Positions 1 through 8,833 of a stretch of DNA of 64,000 nt are shown here, piece by piece (position 1 is the stretch's first letter; each line of letters starts with the position of its first letter). The notes beneath the pieces were generated by a model that saw only the letters and a list, made by a program, of their open reading frames with translations, had not been told where the DNA came from and made no database searches. Source of the DNA: Galbibacter sp048266365 (GTDB taxonomy: Bacteria; Bacteroidota; Bacteroidia; Flavobacteriales; Flavobacteriaceae); assembly GCF_048266365.1 (NCBI RefSeq), contig NZ_JBLWZP010000007.1, positions 156,546 through 220,545 of the forward strand, given 5' to 3'. Position numbers and translations under genes: made by a program.

Positions 1-1228
1 CTCCTCCATCTACTCTTAACTCTTTGATCGTGATATTTGAATCGGCCTCCATGGCTTTGAGAACATCATAGGTCTGAAAAGCAATACTCTCCAAGGAAGC
101 TCTTACGATGTGGGCAGCTGAGGTTCCTCTGCTGATTCCGACCATAGTTCCCTTGGCGTGTTGGTTCCAATATGGTGCCCCTAATCCCGTAAAGGCAGGA
201 ACGAAATATACACCATCTGTATCTTCGACTTGCTTTGCTAATTTTTCAGATTCCTTGGCGGATTTAATGAGTCCAATACCATCCCGAAGCCATTGTACCA
301 CGGCACCGGAAATAAAAATACTTCCTTCCAAAGCATATTGGACATCATTACCGATTTTCCAAGCGATAGTGGTTATGAGTCTATTTTTGGACACCAAAGG
401 TTTTTTACCAATATTCATAAGCATAAAACACCCGGTGCCATAGGTATTTTTAACCATACCTTCTTTGGTGCACATTTGACCGAATAGTGCTGCATGTTGG
501 TCCCCTGCGACACCGGTAATGGGTATTTTCTTGGCAAAAAGCATTCCGGAGGTATGTGCGATTTCGCCGCTTGAATCACAAAGTTCCGGCAGCATTGATC
601 TTGGAATGTCGAAGAGATCCAGCAGCTCTTGATCCCAATCAAGGGTATGTATGTTAAATAATAGTGTTCTAGAGGCATTGGTGAAATCCGTGATGTGTTT
701 TTGGCCTCCCGTAAGATTCCAAATCAACCAAGAATCAACAGTGCCGAAAATCAAATCACCCGCTTTTGCAGCATCACGTGCATTTTCCACATTGTCAAGA
801 ATCCATTTCACCTTTGTGGCTACAAAATAAGCATCGATAACCAAACCTGTTTTTTCTCGAATTTTATCTTCCCAACCTTCTTTGATCAGCTGATCACAGT
901 AATCTGCAGTTCTCCTATCTTGCCAAACAATGGCTTTATAAATAGGTTCACCAGTTTTTCGATTCCAAACTATGGTGGTTTCTCGTTGGTTTGTTATGCC
1001 TATGGCTGCAATATGGTCAGCTTGTAGTTTGGCTTTGGATACAGCTTCTATGGTTACTGCCATTTGAGAGGACCAAATTTCATTGGCATCGTGTTCAACC
1101 CAGCCGGGTTTTGGAAAGTATTGTTTAAATTCTTTTTGTGCAATCGATTTGGTGTTACCTTCTTTGTCAAACACCAGAGCTCGAGAGCTGGTCGTTCCTT
1201 GGTCAATAGCTAAAATATACTGTGTCAT
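1..1228 (-). CDS. glpK: glycerol kinase, C-terminal part outside the window
   Basis: Phosphorylates glycerol to glycerol 3-phosphate in the cytosol with ATP, the first step of glycerol catabolism. The reverse-strand reading starts MTQYILAIDQGTTSSRA, the FGGY-kinase N-terminal phosphate-binding segment, and continues with GITNQRETT, the VAGDQHAALFGQ block, the NTYGTGCFMLMN block and the PAFTGLGAPYW block. About 409 codons are present; roughly 90 more are expected to the left of base 1. The start is the ATG at 1228-1226. It is the last gene of the minus-strand run descending from 4803, after a 114-base gap, so it may have its own promoter. No regulator or glycerol facilitator is visible on this side. 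Confidence 0.96.
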   Translation of the reverse strand, partial: MTQYILAIDQGTTSSRALVFDKEGNTKSIAQKEFKQYFPKPGWVEHDANEIWSSQMAVTIEAVSKAKLQADHIAAIGITNQRETTIVWNRKTGEPIYKAIVWQDRRTADYCDQLIKEGWEDKIREKTGLVIDAYFVATKVKWILDNVENARDAAKAGDLIFGTVDSWLIWNLTGGQKHITDFTNASRTLLFNIHTLDWDQELLDLFDIPRSMLPELCDSSGEIAHTSGMLFAKKIPITGVAGDQHAALFGQMCTKEGMVKNTYGTGCFMLMNIGKKPLVSKNRLITTIAWKIGNDVQYALEGSIFISGAVVQWLRDGIGLIKSAKESEKLAKQVEDTDGVYFVPAFTGLGAPYWNQHAKGTMVGISRGTSAAHIVRASLESIAFQTYDVLKAMEADSNITIKELRVDGG

Positions 1229-1342
1229 TCGGGTAAATTGCAATTTGGTTAATGATAGATTAGTGGAATTTCGTCAAAAAAATCCAATATTCTTTAAAAT
1301 TGCCATTAAAAATTTACGAAGAATGTACGATTTACCCTTAAT

Positions 1343-1975
1343 TTAATTTTTATTTGAGTTTTCATTAATGGGTTTAAGTAAGGGCAATTGCAAGTGAAAT
1401 TTAACGGCTATTAATCGAGCAATAATCACTGTTATGGCCGTCATTGACTCCGTGATGTTGGAAGAAAAGCCAAGTTTGTAAAACAAGAAGTAAACAAGGC
1501 CTCCAAACAAACTTGCCAGAGCATAAATGTCCCTGGTTAATAACAAGGGGACTTTATTTAATAGAACATCACGAAAAACACCACCAAGAGATCCCGTGAT
1601 GGTTCCCATAACGATACAAACCCACATTGGTAATCCCATGGCAAGACTTTTGCTAATGCCGACCACAGTAAACATTCCTAAACCAATGGCATCAAACATA
1701 AATAAGGTACTTCCCCAACGGAACAATTTATCCTTAAATAGAATGGCTGACACAAAAGCGACTCCTGTGGTAATGAAATACATCGAGTTCTCCATCCAGA
1801 ATGGCCTCACATCCATGAGTAGATCTCGTGTTGTTCCTCCACCGATTGCGGTGACTAAGGCAATGATATAGGCTCCAAACCAATCTATTTTTTTTCCAGA
1901 GGCTATACGCAGACCACTTATTGCAAAGGCAAAGGTCCCGAGAAGATCAAGGAATATTGTAATATTGAATTCCAA
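1343..1975 (-). CDS. TRIC/UPF0126 family membrane protein (YicG-like)
   Basis: A 210-residue, very hydrophobic inner-membrane protein with about seven membrane segments arranged as two similar halves. The signature GGGTTRDLLMD (about residues 46-56) and the matching GGVFRDVLL in the second half are the glycine-rich kinks of the bacterial UPF0126 family, which is homologous to trimeric intracellular cation channels. The family conducts monovalent cations in the few members studied; the substrate here is inferred. The gene lies 22 bases downstream of the DODA-type dioxygenase on the same strand, so it could be the distal gene of that operon. Length is normal for the family. Confidence 0.85.
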   Translation of the reverse strand: MEFNITIFLDLLGTFAFAISGLRIASGKKIDWFGAYIIALVTAIGGGTTRDLLMDVRPFWMENSMYFITTGVAFVSAILFKDKLFRWGSTLFMFDAIGLGMFTVVGISKSLAMGLPMWVCIVMGTITGSLGGVFRDVLLNKVPLLLTRDIYALASLFGGLVYFLFYKLGFSSNITESMTAITVIIARLIAVKFHLQLPLLKPINENSNKN

Positions 1976-1997
1976 TATAATGTTTGTTTGTTGTGTA

Positions 1998-2825
1998 TTA
2001 TCCGATTTTCACAGAGGTCATACTTAAAGAGCCACCTAGTGTGTTATCATTGAACAAACTTACGCTTTCGTCAGAATTTTTCAAACCTAAGATGTATAAT
2101 AAGGGTAAATAATGTTCTGGAGTCGGGATAGCCAGATCAAAAATTCTACCTTGTGATTTGAAGTTTATAAGTGAACTATGGTCATCCTCTACTATGAATT
2201 TTTTCATTTTCTCGTCCGCCTCAATAGCCCAATCATATCCTGAACCAGCTGTATTGATACTCCTCCAGTCAACCATTCTTAGGTTGTGAACGATGTTGCC
2301 GCTTCCAATAATAAGTACTCCTTTTTCACGTAGAGATTTAATCTGATACCCCAGATCATAGTGATATTTAGGTCCCTTGTTGTAATCAATACTCATTTGA
2401 ATTACCGGGATGTTTGCTTCGGGATACAAATGGCGTATCACACTCCAAGCTCCGTGATCCAATCCCCAATTGTCATCCAAAATCACAGCAGTAGAATGGA
2501 TAAGCTCCTTGGTTTGTTGAGCCAGCTCCGGACTACCGGGGGCAGGGTATTGGACATCAAATAACGCCTGAGGGAATCCTCCAAAATCGTGAATGGTCGG
2601 AGGGTTCTGCATCGCGGTTACAAAGGTTCCATTGGTTTCCCAATGTGCAGAAATACAAAGAATAGCCTTAGGCTCTGGGATCTGCTTGGCAATTTTACGA
2701 AACCCTTGAACAAATTCATTCTCTTCTATAGCATTCATCGGACTACCATGTCCGAGGAACAATAACGGCATCTTGGGCGTGTGCTCCAAAGAAGCCGTCA
2801 TTTTAGATAGGTCATTTAAGTTCAT
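1998..2825 (-). CDS. ygiD: DODA-type extradiol aromatic ring-opening dioxygenase family protein
   Basis: LigB/YgiD-family protein of 275 residues, related to 4,5-DOPA extradiol dioxygenases that cleave catechol rings with a metal. Visible motifs are LFLGHGSPMNAI (His26), ISAHWET (His61), the HDFGGFPQALFDVQYPAPG block, LDHGAWSVIRHLYP and IIGSGNIVHNL, which carry the conserved His residues of the metal site. The frame is open back to 2891, but the ATG at 2825 is preferred: GGAGG lies a few bases before it, the longer start would overlap the upstream gene, and homology begins only after this point. It is the third gene of the OsmC/DUF417 group. Its real substrate is unknown; a role against quinones or catechols under oxidative stress is inferred from context. 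Confidence 0.88.
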   Translation of the reverse strand: MNLNDLSKMTASLEHTPKMPLLFLGHGSPMNAIEENEFVQGFRKIAKQIPEPKAILCISAHWETNGTFVTAMQNPPTIHDFGGFPQALFDVQYPAPGSPELAQQTKELIHSTAVILDDNWGLDHGAWSVIRHLYPEANIPVIQMSIDYNKGPKYHYDLGYQIKSLREKGVLIIGSGNIVHNLRMVDWRSINTAGSGYDWAIEADEKMKKFIVEDDHSSLINFKSQGRIFDLAIPTPEHYLPLLYILGLKNSDESVSLFNDNTLGGSLSMTSVKIG

Positions 2826-2848
2826 AATATCCTCCGGTTTAATAGTTG

Positions 2849-3421
2849 TTAACGAGTTGCTAGCAATCTGCCTGCGCAATCTGAGGCGCAAATCAATCCT
2901 CCAGCCAACATGATAACATCCTTTAGGACCAATCTACCTGCTCCTGAAAGATAAGGAAAACCATGTTGTGGTGTAAGGAAGTCGCCGCCTAAGTTCGGAA
3001 CGTAAACCTCCGGGGTTGTAATTAGAAATGTAAGAGTTACCAAAGACATTCCAAAGGTGAGCAGTCCTCCTACGAGACCTATTTTTGGCGCCCAAATACC
3101 CAATAAAGTCACTAATCCAATAAGGATAATGAACGTTCCTAGGGCATAAGAAAATATATAGGTGCCATTCTTTTTATGCCAATCAATATTTTTTTGTACT
3201 GTTTTACCTTCAGGATTTTTATAGTCCTTATATTCTGGTGCTTCCTTGGAGTAGAAAAATGACATAAGAGGGCTGTTTGCTACAAAGGGCACAATGCCGT
3301 CAGCTTCATATTGAAAAGCCTTTAATCCTCCAATCCAAATCATTACGATAAAGATGGAGATGCGCATTAGATTGATGAAATTTGTCTGTCCTTTTGCTAA
3401 GAATTCTAAGATATTTTCCAT
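2849..3421 (-). CDS. DUF417 (YkgB/RclC-like) membrane protein
   Basis: A 190-residue inner-membrane protein with about four hydrophobic segments (near 18-36, 90-112, 115-137 and 165-183). The MRISIFIVMIWIGGLKAFQYEADGI segment (split: MRISIFIVMIW then IGGLKAFQYEADGI), the following SPLMSFFY, and the late GRLVLKD match DUF417, the family of E. coli RclC, which belongs to the RclR-controlled reactive-chlorine resistance locus. The biochemical role of the family is not settled. Here it sits 13 bases after OsmC and 23 bases before the DODA-like gene, clearly one operon, and an AraC-type regulator lies just upstream, as in rcl loci. The C-terminal end carries an extra CASDC pair of cysteines. Confidence 0.88.
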   Translation of the reverse strand: MENILEFLAKGQTNFINLMRISIFIVMIWIGGLKAFQYEADGIVPFVANSPLMSFFYSKEAPEYKDYKNPEGKTVQKNIDWHKKNGTYIFSYALGTFIILIGLVTLLGIWAPKIGLVGGLLTFGMSLVTLTFLITTPEVYVPNLGGDFLTPQHGFPYLSGAGRLVLKDVIMLAGGLICASDCAGRLLATR

Positions 3422-3434
3422 AGGTAGGGTTAAA

Positions 3435-3833
3435 TTAATTTTTATATTGGGTATCTATATGTACAGTGTTTTCGAGCATTTTATGAACCGGACAACGATT
3501 GGCAATCTGCAACAAACGATCTTTTTGTTTGCTATCTAGATCTCCTACAAATTCCAAATCTCTTTTGATAGTAGTTTTGTGTTGACTGGCGTCATAATCC
3601 AATTCAACACTGATTTTAACCTGCTGTAAGTCCCAATTTTTACGTCCGGCATACATTTTAAGTGTAGCTGAAGTACAAGCTGCTAAGGATGCGGCCAGAA
3701 GTTCTTTTGGTGAAAAACCTAAGTCTTGGCCTCCTAGTTCTTGAGGTTCGTCTGCAATAAGCGTATTTCCTGTTTTAGAAGTCAAAACTACTTTATAGGC
3801 TTGATTTTCAATAATAGAAGTTATTTTTGCCAT
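3435..3833 (-). CDS. OsmC/Ohr family peroxiredoxin-like protein
   Basis: A 132-residue cytosolic protein of the OsmC superfamily, thiol-dependent reductases of organic hydroperoxides. The two catalytic cysteines are visible: Cys53 in SLAACTSATLKMYA and Cys114 in NRCPVHKML. The SPKELLAASLAACTS segment is the family signature. It leads an operon with DUF417 and the DODA-like gene. The start ATG at 3833 follows a short AT-rich stretch; a 142-base gap separates it from the AraC gene, enough for an operator. Substrate preference (peroxide, hypochlorite product) cannot be told from sequence. Confidence 0.92.
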   Translation of the reverse strand: MAKITSIIENQAYKVVLTSKTGNTLIADEPQELGGQDLGFSPKELLAASLAACTSATLKMYAGRKNWDLQQVKISVELDYDASQHKTTIKRDLEFVGDLDSKQKDRLLQIANRCPVHKMLENTVHIDTQYKN

Positions 3834-3975
3834 TGTAATTCATGTTTAGTTAATAATCTTATCGTTATCAAAGGGTGTCGGTTTAAAACCTCAAAATAAT
3901 ACAACAATGATTTATACAAAGATGTAAATTATCTAAAGAGAGTGGGTAACAGTATTAGGAAAATGTGTGGTCCCT

Positions 3976-4803
3976 TTAGGAAATCAAGGCTGATAGTTGC
4001 GCTCTAAATTCACTGGGAGTCTGTCCCGTCCTTCTTTTAAAGACTTTGGTAAAGTGCGTCTTGTCGCTATAACCGATTTCATATCCTATTTCGGAGATAT
4101 TTTTATCACTGTGGAGTAATTGGTTCTTTGCCTCAATGAGTTTTCTAGTTTCGATGGTTTCGGTTACCGTTTGTTGGAGAATACTTTTACAAATCAGATT
4201 GAGGTTACGAGACGACATAAATAACTTCTCCGCATAATAATCTACCCCTAACGGCCTTCGGTAGTTGTCCTCCAATATTTTTAAAAAACTTTGTAGTGTA
4301 GTGCTTTTAGAATCCATCGGATCATTGTCCACTGTGGTTTTACTTTTTTCAGATTCCACCATAGAGAACAAGGCGCTTAAAAGATGTCTAATAACGCTCA
4401 TATCAGGGTTCTTACAATGCATTTCTTGATCTATGACTTGACATAAGACATCAAAATGGTCAACTCGAGGTCCAGGTTCTAACTTTAGGGTTGAATTCTC
4501 GTGGTAGTTAGAATACAGCTGAAAAATGGTTTCCGGAATAAATTCACTTTTAAAACGAATCACCCACATTTCGCATTTTCCATTGTATGTTTTGGGAATT
4601 GCACGATGTGTTTTTCCTTTGGTTACGAAACTAATTAGAGGAGCCTTTAATTCAACAGTTTTAAAATCGATAAAGTGCTCAAGCTTCCCGTGAATTCCAA
4701 TAATTAATTCTTCGTAATTATGAAAATGAGGTGGGTCCGGAGCCGCTGATATTTGTTTAGCCTGCTGAGTTCCTAATTTGAATATTTCGAAAAGTTGATT
4801 CAT
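3976..4803 (-). CDS. AraC family transcriptional regulator
   Basis: A 275-residue regulator with an N-terminal cupin-like sensing domain (about 1-150, starting with the HFHNYEELIIGIHG strand typical of AraC-binding domains) and a C-terminal double helix-turn-helix (about 170-270) ending in the family signature ISEIGYEIGYSDKTHFTKVF, followed by TGQTPSEFR. It is co-oriented with and directly upstream of OsmC-DUF417-DODA, so it is the likely activator of that group; in E. coli the AraC-type RclR controls rclABC through oxidation of cysteines. Here the N-terminal domain has a Cys in GKCEMWVIRF and another in DVLCQVIDQEMHC, so redox sensing is possible but only inferred. Confidence 0.92.
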   Translation of the reverse strand: MNQLFEIFKLGTQQAKQISAAPDPPHFHNYEELIIGIHGKLEHFIDFKTVELKAPLISFVTKGKTHRAIPKTYNGKCEMWVIRFKSEFIPETIFQLYSNYHENSTLKLEPGPRVDHFDVLCQVIDQEMHCKNPDMSVIRHLLSALFSMVESEKSKTTVDNDPMDSKSTTLQSFLKILEDNYRRPLGVDYYAEKLFMSSRNLNLICKSILQQTVTETIETRKLIEAKNQLLHSDKNISEIGYEIGYSDKTHFTKVFKRRTGQTPSEFRAQLSALIS

Positions 4804-4873
4804 TAGAAAATTTTTAAAACCACATCCAATGCGATAAGTCCCCTAAACTATCCCTAATTAACCGGCAGTTATT

Positions 4874-6139
4874 TTACTTTTCCATTTGCGAGCCTATGAA
4901 TGGGATTCTCGGTGCTAAAAAATAACCCGTTAAACTTGCAAACAATATAGGAATGAAATGTCCAAATCCAGTTAATGTTGCCAATAAAATAGTGGTACTC
5001 ATCGGTGTTCTTGTGACACAAGCATTAATAGCAGCCATACAGCTCACAATCGCTAATGTCAAATTGACCGAAGGGAATAACTGATGAATAATTAATCCAA
5101 TTGTAGCTCCGGAGAAAAATAGGGGGATGATGAATCCTCCTCTCCAACCCGAAGTTACAGTTATTGCAATGGCAATAATCTTAAACACTAAAATTGCTAT
5201 TAATAAAGTTAAGGAAAAATTAGCAGAAAGTAATTCGTTAATTTCATGATGTCCATAATACCTGGTGATAGGAAGGTAAAAAGCAATAATACCAATCAAA
5301 ATTCCTCCGATGGTGGTTTTGACATAAATAGGGATAGGTCGTTTTTCAAACAAGGTTTTAAAGAACTTGGCGCAAAATATAAACGCCCAACCAAAGGCTG
5401 CTCCAACCATGGCAAATAATACCGCGTATGCAAAGTCAAAAATACCTGAATACTGATAGGCAGACAAATCCCAGAGTGGACCTAAACCTAAATGGACTAT
5501 GAGTGCGAAAACTAAATAACTAAAACAGCTCGCAACGAAAGCCGGTATTATAGCTTTATAATATTCTACGGCGTGTTTGTGGTGCAAAATTTCTAAAGAG
5601 AATAAACTACTACCTAAAGGAGCTCCGAATAGCGCTGTAAAACCTGAAGCCATCCCTGCAATACTCATGGATCTTAGATCCTCACCTTTTAGTCGGCATA
5701 ATTTACCTATATAAGTCCCTGTTGATCCCGTGATTTGCACCATTGGAGCCTCAGGGCCAAGACTACCCCCTGATGCTACACAAAGCAATGAAGATAAGAT
5801 CATGGAAGGGTTGTTCTTAGGATCTAACTTTCCTTTATTAAACCGTATATTGTTTACAATCAAATGAATTTCACCGGGATCACCGATCCAGTGAATAATC
5901 AAGCCTGCTCCGAGACCGCAAAATGCCATTAGAGGAATGACGGCCCAGCCGGTAAAAAAGGCGAATTGATGCGTTAAGAACTCCAGTGTAATCCAATAAA
6001 CTCCTGCAATGACTCCTCCAAGTAGACCGAGGAGAGCCCAAAGGACAAAGTTTCTGCTGAAAACGAATGGATTAAATTTAACCGGTTGATCTAAAATACC
6101 TAAATAAGTTACTAATTTTCTTCTTCGTTTTAGTTTCAC
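4874..6139 (-). CDS. ClC-family chloride channel or H+/Cl- antiporter
   Basis: A 421-residue polytopic membrane protein of the voltage-gated chloride channel family. The signature GGSLGPEAPMVQ places the gating glutamate at Glu130; ASGFTALFGAPLGSSLFSLE and the later SGWRGGFIIPLFFSGA and ACVTRTPMSTT are the other family motifs. Cytoplasmic CBS domains are absent, so it is the short form. A gating Glu is present, but whether it is a channel or an antiporter cannot be decided by eye. Start ATG at 6139 is followed by a lysine/arginine-rich cytosolic tail. It stands alone, about 70 bases upstream of the AraC gene on the same strand. Confidence 0.93.
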   Translation of the reverse strand: MKLKRRRKLVTYLGILDQPVKFNPFVFSRNFVLWALLGLLGGVIAGVYWITLEFLTHQFAFFTGWAVIPLMAFCGLGAGLIIHWIGDPGEIHLIVNNIRFNKGKLDPKNNPSMILSSLLCVASGGSLGPEAPMVQITGSTGTYIGKLCRLKGEDLRSMSIAGMASGFTALFGAPLGSSLFSLEILHHKHAVEYYKAIIPAFVASCFSYLVFALIVHLGLGPLWDLSAYQYSGIFDFAYAVLFAMVGAAFGWAFIFCAKFFKTLFEKRPIPIYVKTTIGGILIGIIAFYLPITRYYGHHEINELLSANFSLTLLIAILVFKIIAIAITVTSGWRGGFIIPLFFSGATIGLIIHQLFPSVNLTLAIVSCMAAINACVTRTPMSTTILLATLTGFGHFIPILFASLTGYFLAPRIPFIGSQMEK

Positions 6140-6642
6140 TATGTTGTCGTTCTTTACTTTCTAGAATTGCTTTAATATATTTAATTGATAATTAAAGCGT
6201 TATATTATGTTGTCTGTCTTTGACGGGCAAAATTAAGGATTTGTTTTCGGAATCCATTTACCAGTACTAGAATTCTTTTGGAGAGTTATTAAACTAAGAT
6301 GTGAGATATGAAAATTAGTATATTATCTGGTTAACACTTAGTGATTTAAAGTCTCGTAGTTTACTTACTGATGAGTTGTACGGCTTTAATTTTTTAGATT
6401 ATCTAAAATGGTCTTCTCGTTATATTCCGATTGTTGAATTTCTTAAAACTTTTAATTAGAGATGATGTATTAGACTTGCATAGCTGTGGTTTCTCAAGGA
6501 CATCCATACTATTGCCTTATAATCGTGTCATTTAATAAAGCAATAGTAGACCATACTTGCATGTCAGAAATACCGATTTTTGGTAATCGCCAATTTCTTA
6601 ACTTTACCTATGTAATTACGCGCAGTTATATTTTTCATTATT
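6140..6642. other. 503-base non-coding gap between divergent genes
   Basis: No supported gene. The region separates the ClC gene (minus) from the Crp/Fnr gene (plus) and must hold both promoters. It is AT-rich, has stop codons in all frames, and I see no RNA fold or repeat beyond a 14-base palindrome at 6580-6593. The length is unusual for this otherwise compact genome, so a small RNA or a decayed gene cannot be excluded. Confidence 0.5.
6580..6593. promoter_or_regulatory. possible Crp/Fnr-type palindrome
   Basis: TTGG-N6-CCAA, a 14-base inverted repeat with the spacing of Crp/Fnr family sites (TTGAT-N4-ATCAA for Fnr). It lies 50 bases upstream of the start of the Crp/Fnr gene, so it may be an autoregulatory site. 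Only four bases per half-site match, so it could be chance. Confidence 0.25.
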
Positions 6643-7230
6643 ATGGATAGTTTTAAAGTTTTTTTAATAGAGAAGGGAGGAGTTGATCAAAGTGCATACA
6701 AGACTATTGAAAATGAGATTGCCACGATCGAGGTGAAGAAAGGAGAATCCCTTTTAAAAGCTGGCGAGGTTTGCCATAGATTTTTCTTTGTTCAAAAAGG
6801 CTTGCTAAGAACCTATTCACTAAACGATCAAGGAGAGATCAACATTCTTCAATTTTCTACGGAAGGATGGATTGCTGCCGATAGAGGTAGCTATTATTTT
6901 AACCTGCCGTCGGTATATTATATAGATGCCATTGAAGACACCACCGCAATTGTCCTAGATGAAAAGTTTACTAATCTAATTTTAGAAGTAGCGCCTGTTT
7001 TTAGTAGGTTCAATGAAAAATTGATACAAAACCACGTTAGGCATCTAAACAAAAGAATTACCTCCCTGTTAGGTGACTCCGCAGAATCAAGATATTTAAA
7101 ATTCGTAGAGCTTTATCCAGATGTTTTGTTGCGTGTTCCACAATGGATGGTTGCATCGTATTTAGGAATTACCCCGGAAAGCTTAAGTAGGGTCAGGAGA
7201 GCTTTGGCGAAAAAGAATTTCGGAAAATAG
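6643..7230 (+). CDS. Crp/Fnr family transcriptional regulator
   Basis: A 195-residue regulator with an N-terminal cyclic-nucleotide-binding-like beta-roll (about 10-120; KKGESLLKAGEVCHRFFFVQ and KGLLRTYSLNDQGE are typical of the Bacteroidota members) and a short C-terminal helix-turn-helix (about 140-190; VPQWMVASYLGITPESLSRVRR). No Fnr-type cysteine cluster is seen, so it is not a classic oxygen sensor. In Flavobacteriaceae proteins of this type often control nearby single-gene targets; the candidates here are the receiver-like and pirin genes downstream on the same strand. Effector unknown. Confidence 0.92.
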   Translation: MDSFKVFLIEKGGVDQSAYKTIENEIATIEVKKGESLLKAGEVCHRFFFVQKGLLRTYSLNDQGEINILQFSTEGWIAADRGSYYFNLPSVYYIDAIEDTTAIVLDEKFTNLILEVAPVFSRFNEKLIQNHVRHLNKRITSLLGDSAESRYLKFVELYPDVLLRVPQWMVASYLGITPESLSRVRRALAKKNFGK

Positions 7231-7489
7231 CATTCCTTCAAGGCCTAACGGAAATCCCATTTCAAAAAACTACAATACCTAAGTAATATCCTGTTCTGCA
7301 ACATCAGCTTCATAGTACATTTTTTCAGATTTTCACATAACCAAAGTGGTAAGTGGGCGCTTTAAAAGCATCCATTTAAGATCCGTGAATAAATCACTGT
7401 AGAGAATTCAGTACATTATAACTTCTTACCATAGGTCAATGCACACCCTTTCTTGTTCACGTAATTTTACTGTATTAAAAAAGAATAAT

Positions 7490-7843
7490 ATGATGAAACA
7501 TTTAAAAGCACTGGTTATCTCAGACAAAAAGGTATCTGCCAAAATTCTGAACTGGAAATTGGATGTGATACACAATGTAGAAGACGCTTTGGTAATTATT
7601 CAACAACAAGATTACAGGATAATTGCCATTGACAATTCTATTGCAGAAGCTGAAAAACAAAAATTGGAAGCAATTGCTAAGTTATTCAATAATGCAGTTT
7701 CGATCGTAAGGTATAACACTGAAGAAGAATTATCGGACAATATAATGACTGCCTTTAGGATTCAAAAAATGGCATCATTGAAACATAATTATATGGACAA
7801 CGCCTTCGAATTGGAATTGGCTTCGAAATTAAAAATGAATTAA
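7490..7843 (+). CDS. small receiver-like protein of unknown function
   Basis: About 117 residues from the ATG ATG pair at 7490/7493; the frame stays open to 7439 but the extra N-terminus (HTLSCSRNF...) looks non-coding. The pattern KALVISDKK, then VEDALVIIQQQDYRIIAIDNS, then NNAVSIVRY resembles the beta-alpha order of a response-regulator receiver, with Asp48 at the place of the phospho-acceptor. The usual acidic pair after beta-1 is reduced to one Asp (SDKK) and no clear TxxK is found, so it may be a degenerate, non-phosphorylated receiver. It ends 20 bases before the pirin gene and is probably co-transcribed with it. I do not recognise the family. Confidence 0.6.
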   Translation: MMKHLKALVISDKKVSAKILNWKLDVIHNVEDALVIIQQQDYRIIAIDNSIAEAEKQKLEAIAKLFNNAVSIVRYNTEEELSDNIMTAFRIQKMASLKHNYMDNAFELELASKLKMN

Positions 7844-7863
7844 AAATTTAAAACACTATAACA

Positions 7864-8736
7864 TTGAAAAGTAGAAGTATAGAAAAAGTAACAAGACCAG
7901 CTACACCTCACTTTGTAGGGGATGGTTTTAGAGTGCATAATTTTATTCCCGGAACATCTACAATGCAACGTATGGACCCATTTATCATGATGGATTACAA
8001 TAGTAAATTCATCTTCCCTCCAACCGATAAACCAAAAGGTGTGGGAGTCCATCCCCATCGTGGTTTTGAAACGGTTACCATAGCCTATAGAGGTCGTGTT
8101 GAACACGCTGATAGTTCCGGTGGTGGCGGTGTGATCGGAGAGGGAGATGTACAATGGATGACTGCTGCGTCCGGAGTACTTCATAAAGAGTTTCACGAAA
8201 CAGAATGGAGTAAAAAAGGAGGTGAATTTCAAATGGTACAACTGTGGGTCAATTTACCTGCAAAGGACAAAATGAGTACACCTGGATACCAAGCGATAAC
8301 CAAAAGTCAGATGGCCAAGGTGGATTTACCGGATAATGCCGGTGAAGTAGAAGTAATTGCAGGAGATTACCAAGGTAACAAAGGGCCTGCATCTACTTTC
8401 TCCCCTGTGCATTTGTACAATGTTAGATTGAAAAAAGGAGCCAAAACTAATCTTGCGTTTCCTGCACACTACACTACAGCAATGTTGATGATTGAAGGAG
8501 ACGCCAAGGTAAATGATACAGCTGAAGCGCCACAGGATCATTTTGTAATGTTCAGTGACGATGGTGAAAGTTTTAGCATTGAGGCTTTGACTGATACCGT
8601 AATTTTAATATTGAGCGGAGAACCTTTAAAAGAACCTATTGCATCACATGGTCCGTTTGTAATGAACACAAAAGAAGAGCTGGTAGAAGCTTTTCAGGAT
8701 TTCAATATGGGTAAATTTGGGTATTTGGAAGATTAA
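7864..8736 (+). CDS. pirin family protein
   Basis: A 290-residue bicupin. The N-terminal cupin carries the metal ligands in GVGVHPHRGFETVTIAYRG and LHKEFHETE, with the central GDVQWMTAASG, all diagnostic of pirins; the C-terminal cupin ends GPFVMNTKEELVEAFQDF. Bacterial pirins bind iron and some act as quercetin 2,3-dioxygenases or as redox-linked regulators; the role here is not known. The only start in frame after the preceding stop codon is TTG at 7864. It lies just after the receiver-like gene and is closed by a strong terminator at 8771-8797. Confidence 0.93.
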   Translation: MKSRSIEKVTRPATPHFVGDGFRVHNFIPGTSTMQRMDPFIMMDYNSKFIFPPTDKPKGVGVHPHRGFETVTIAYRGRVEHADSSGGGGVIGEGDVQWMTAASGVLHKEFHETEWSKKGGEFQMVQLWVNLPAKDKMSTPGYQAITKSQMAKVDLPDNAGEVEVIAGDYQGNKGPASTFSPVHLYNVRLKKGAKTNLAFPAHYTTAMLMIEGDAKVNDTAEAPQDHFVMFSDDGESFSIEALTDTVILILSGEPLKEPIASHGPFVMNTKEELVEAFQDFNMGKFGYLED

Positions 8737-8770
8737 TCTAAATTGACCATACGGGATTTAAATTAAATAA

Positions 8771-8797
8771 AAAAACCACCCATATCGGGTGGTTTAA
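8771..8797 (+). terminator. rho-independent terminator of the pirin gene
   Basis: Eight-base stem AACCACCC (8774-8781) and GGGTGGTT (8787-8794) around a five-base loop, with an A-run before and T-rich bases after. It stands 37 bases past the pirin stop codon. Confidence 0.75.
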
Positions 8798-8833
8798 AAG
8801 ATTTCAATTTAAGTGAGTTATGAAATCAAGTTC

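Noticed and set aside
2825..2891. Longer N-terminus for the DODA-like protein
   Set aside because: It would overlap the DUF417 gene, and the ATG at 2825 has a GGAGG just upstream.
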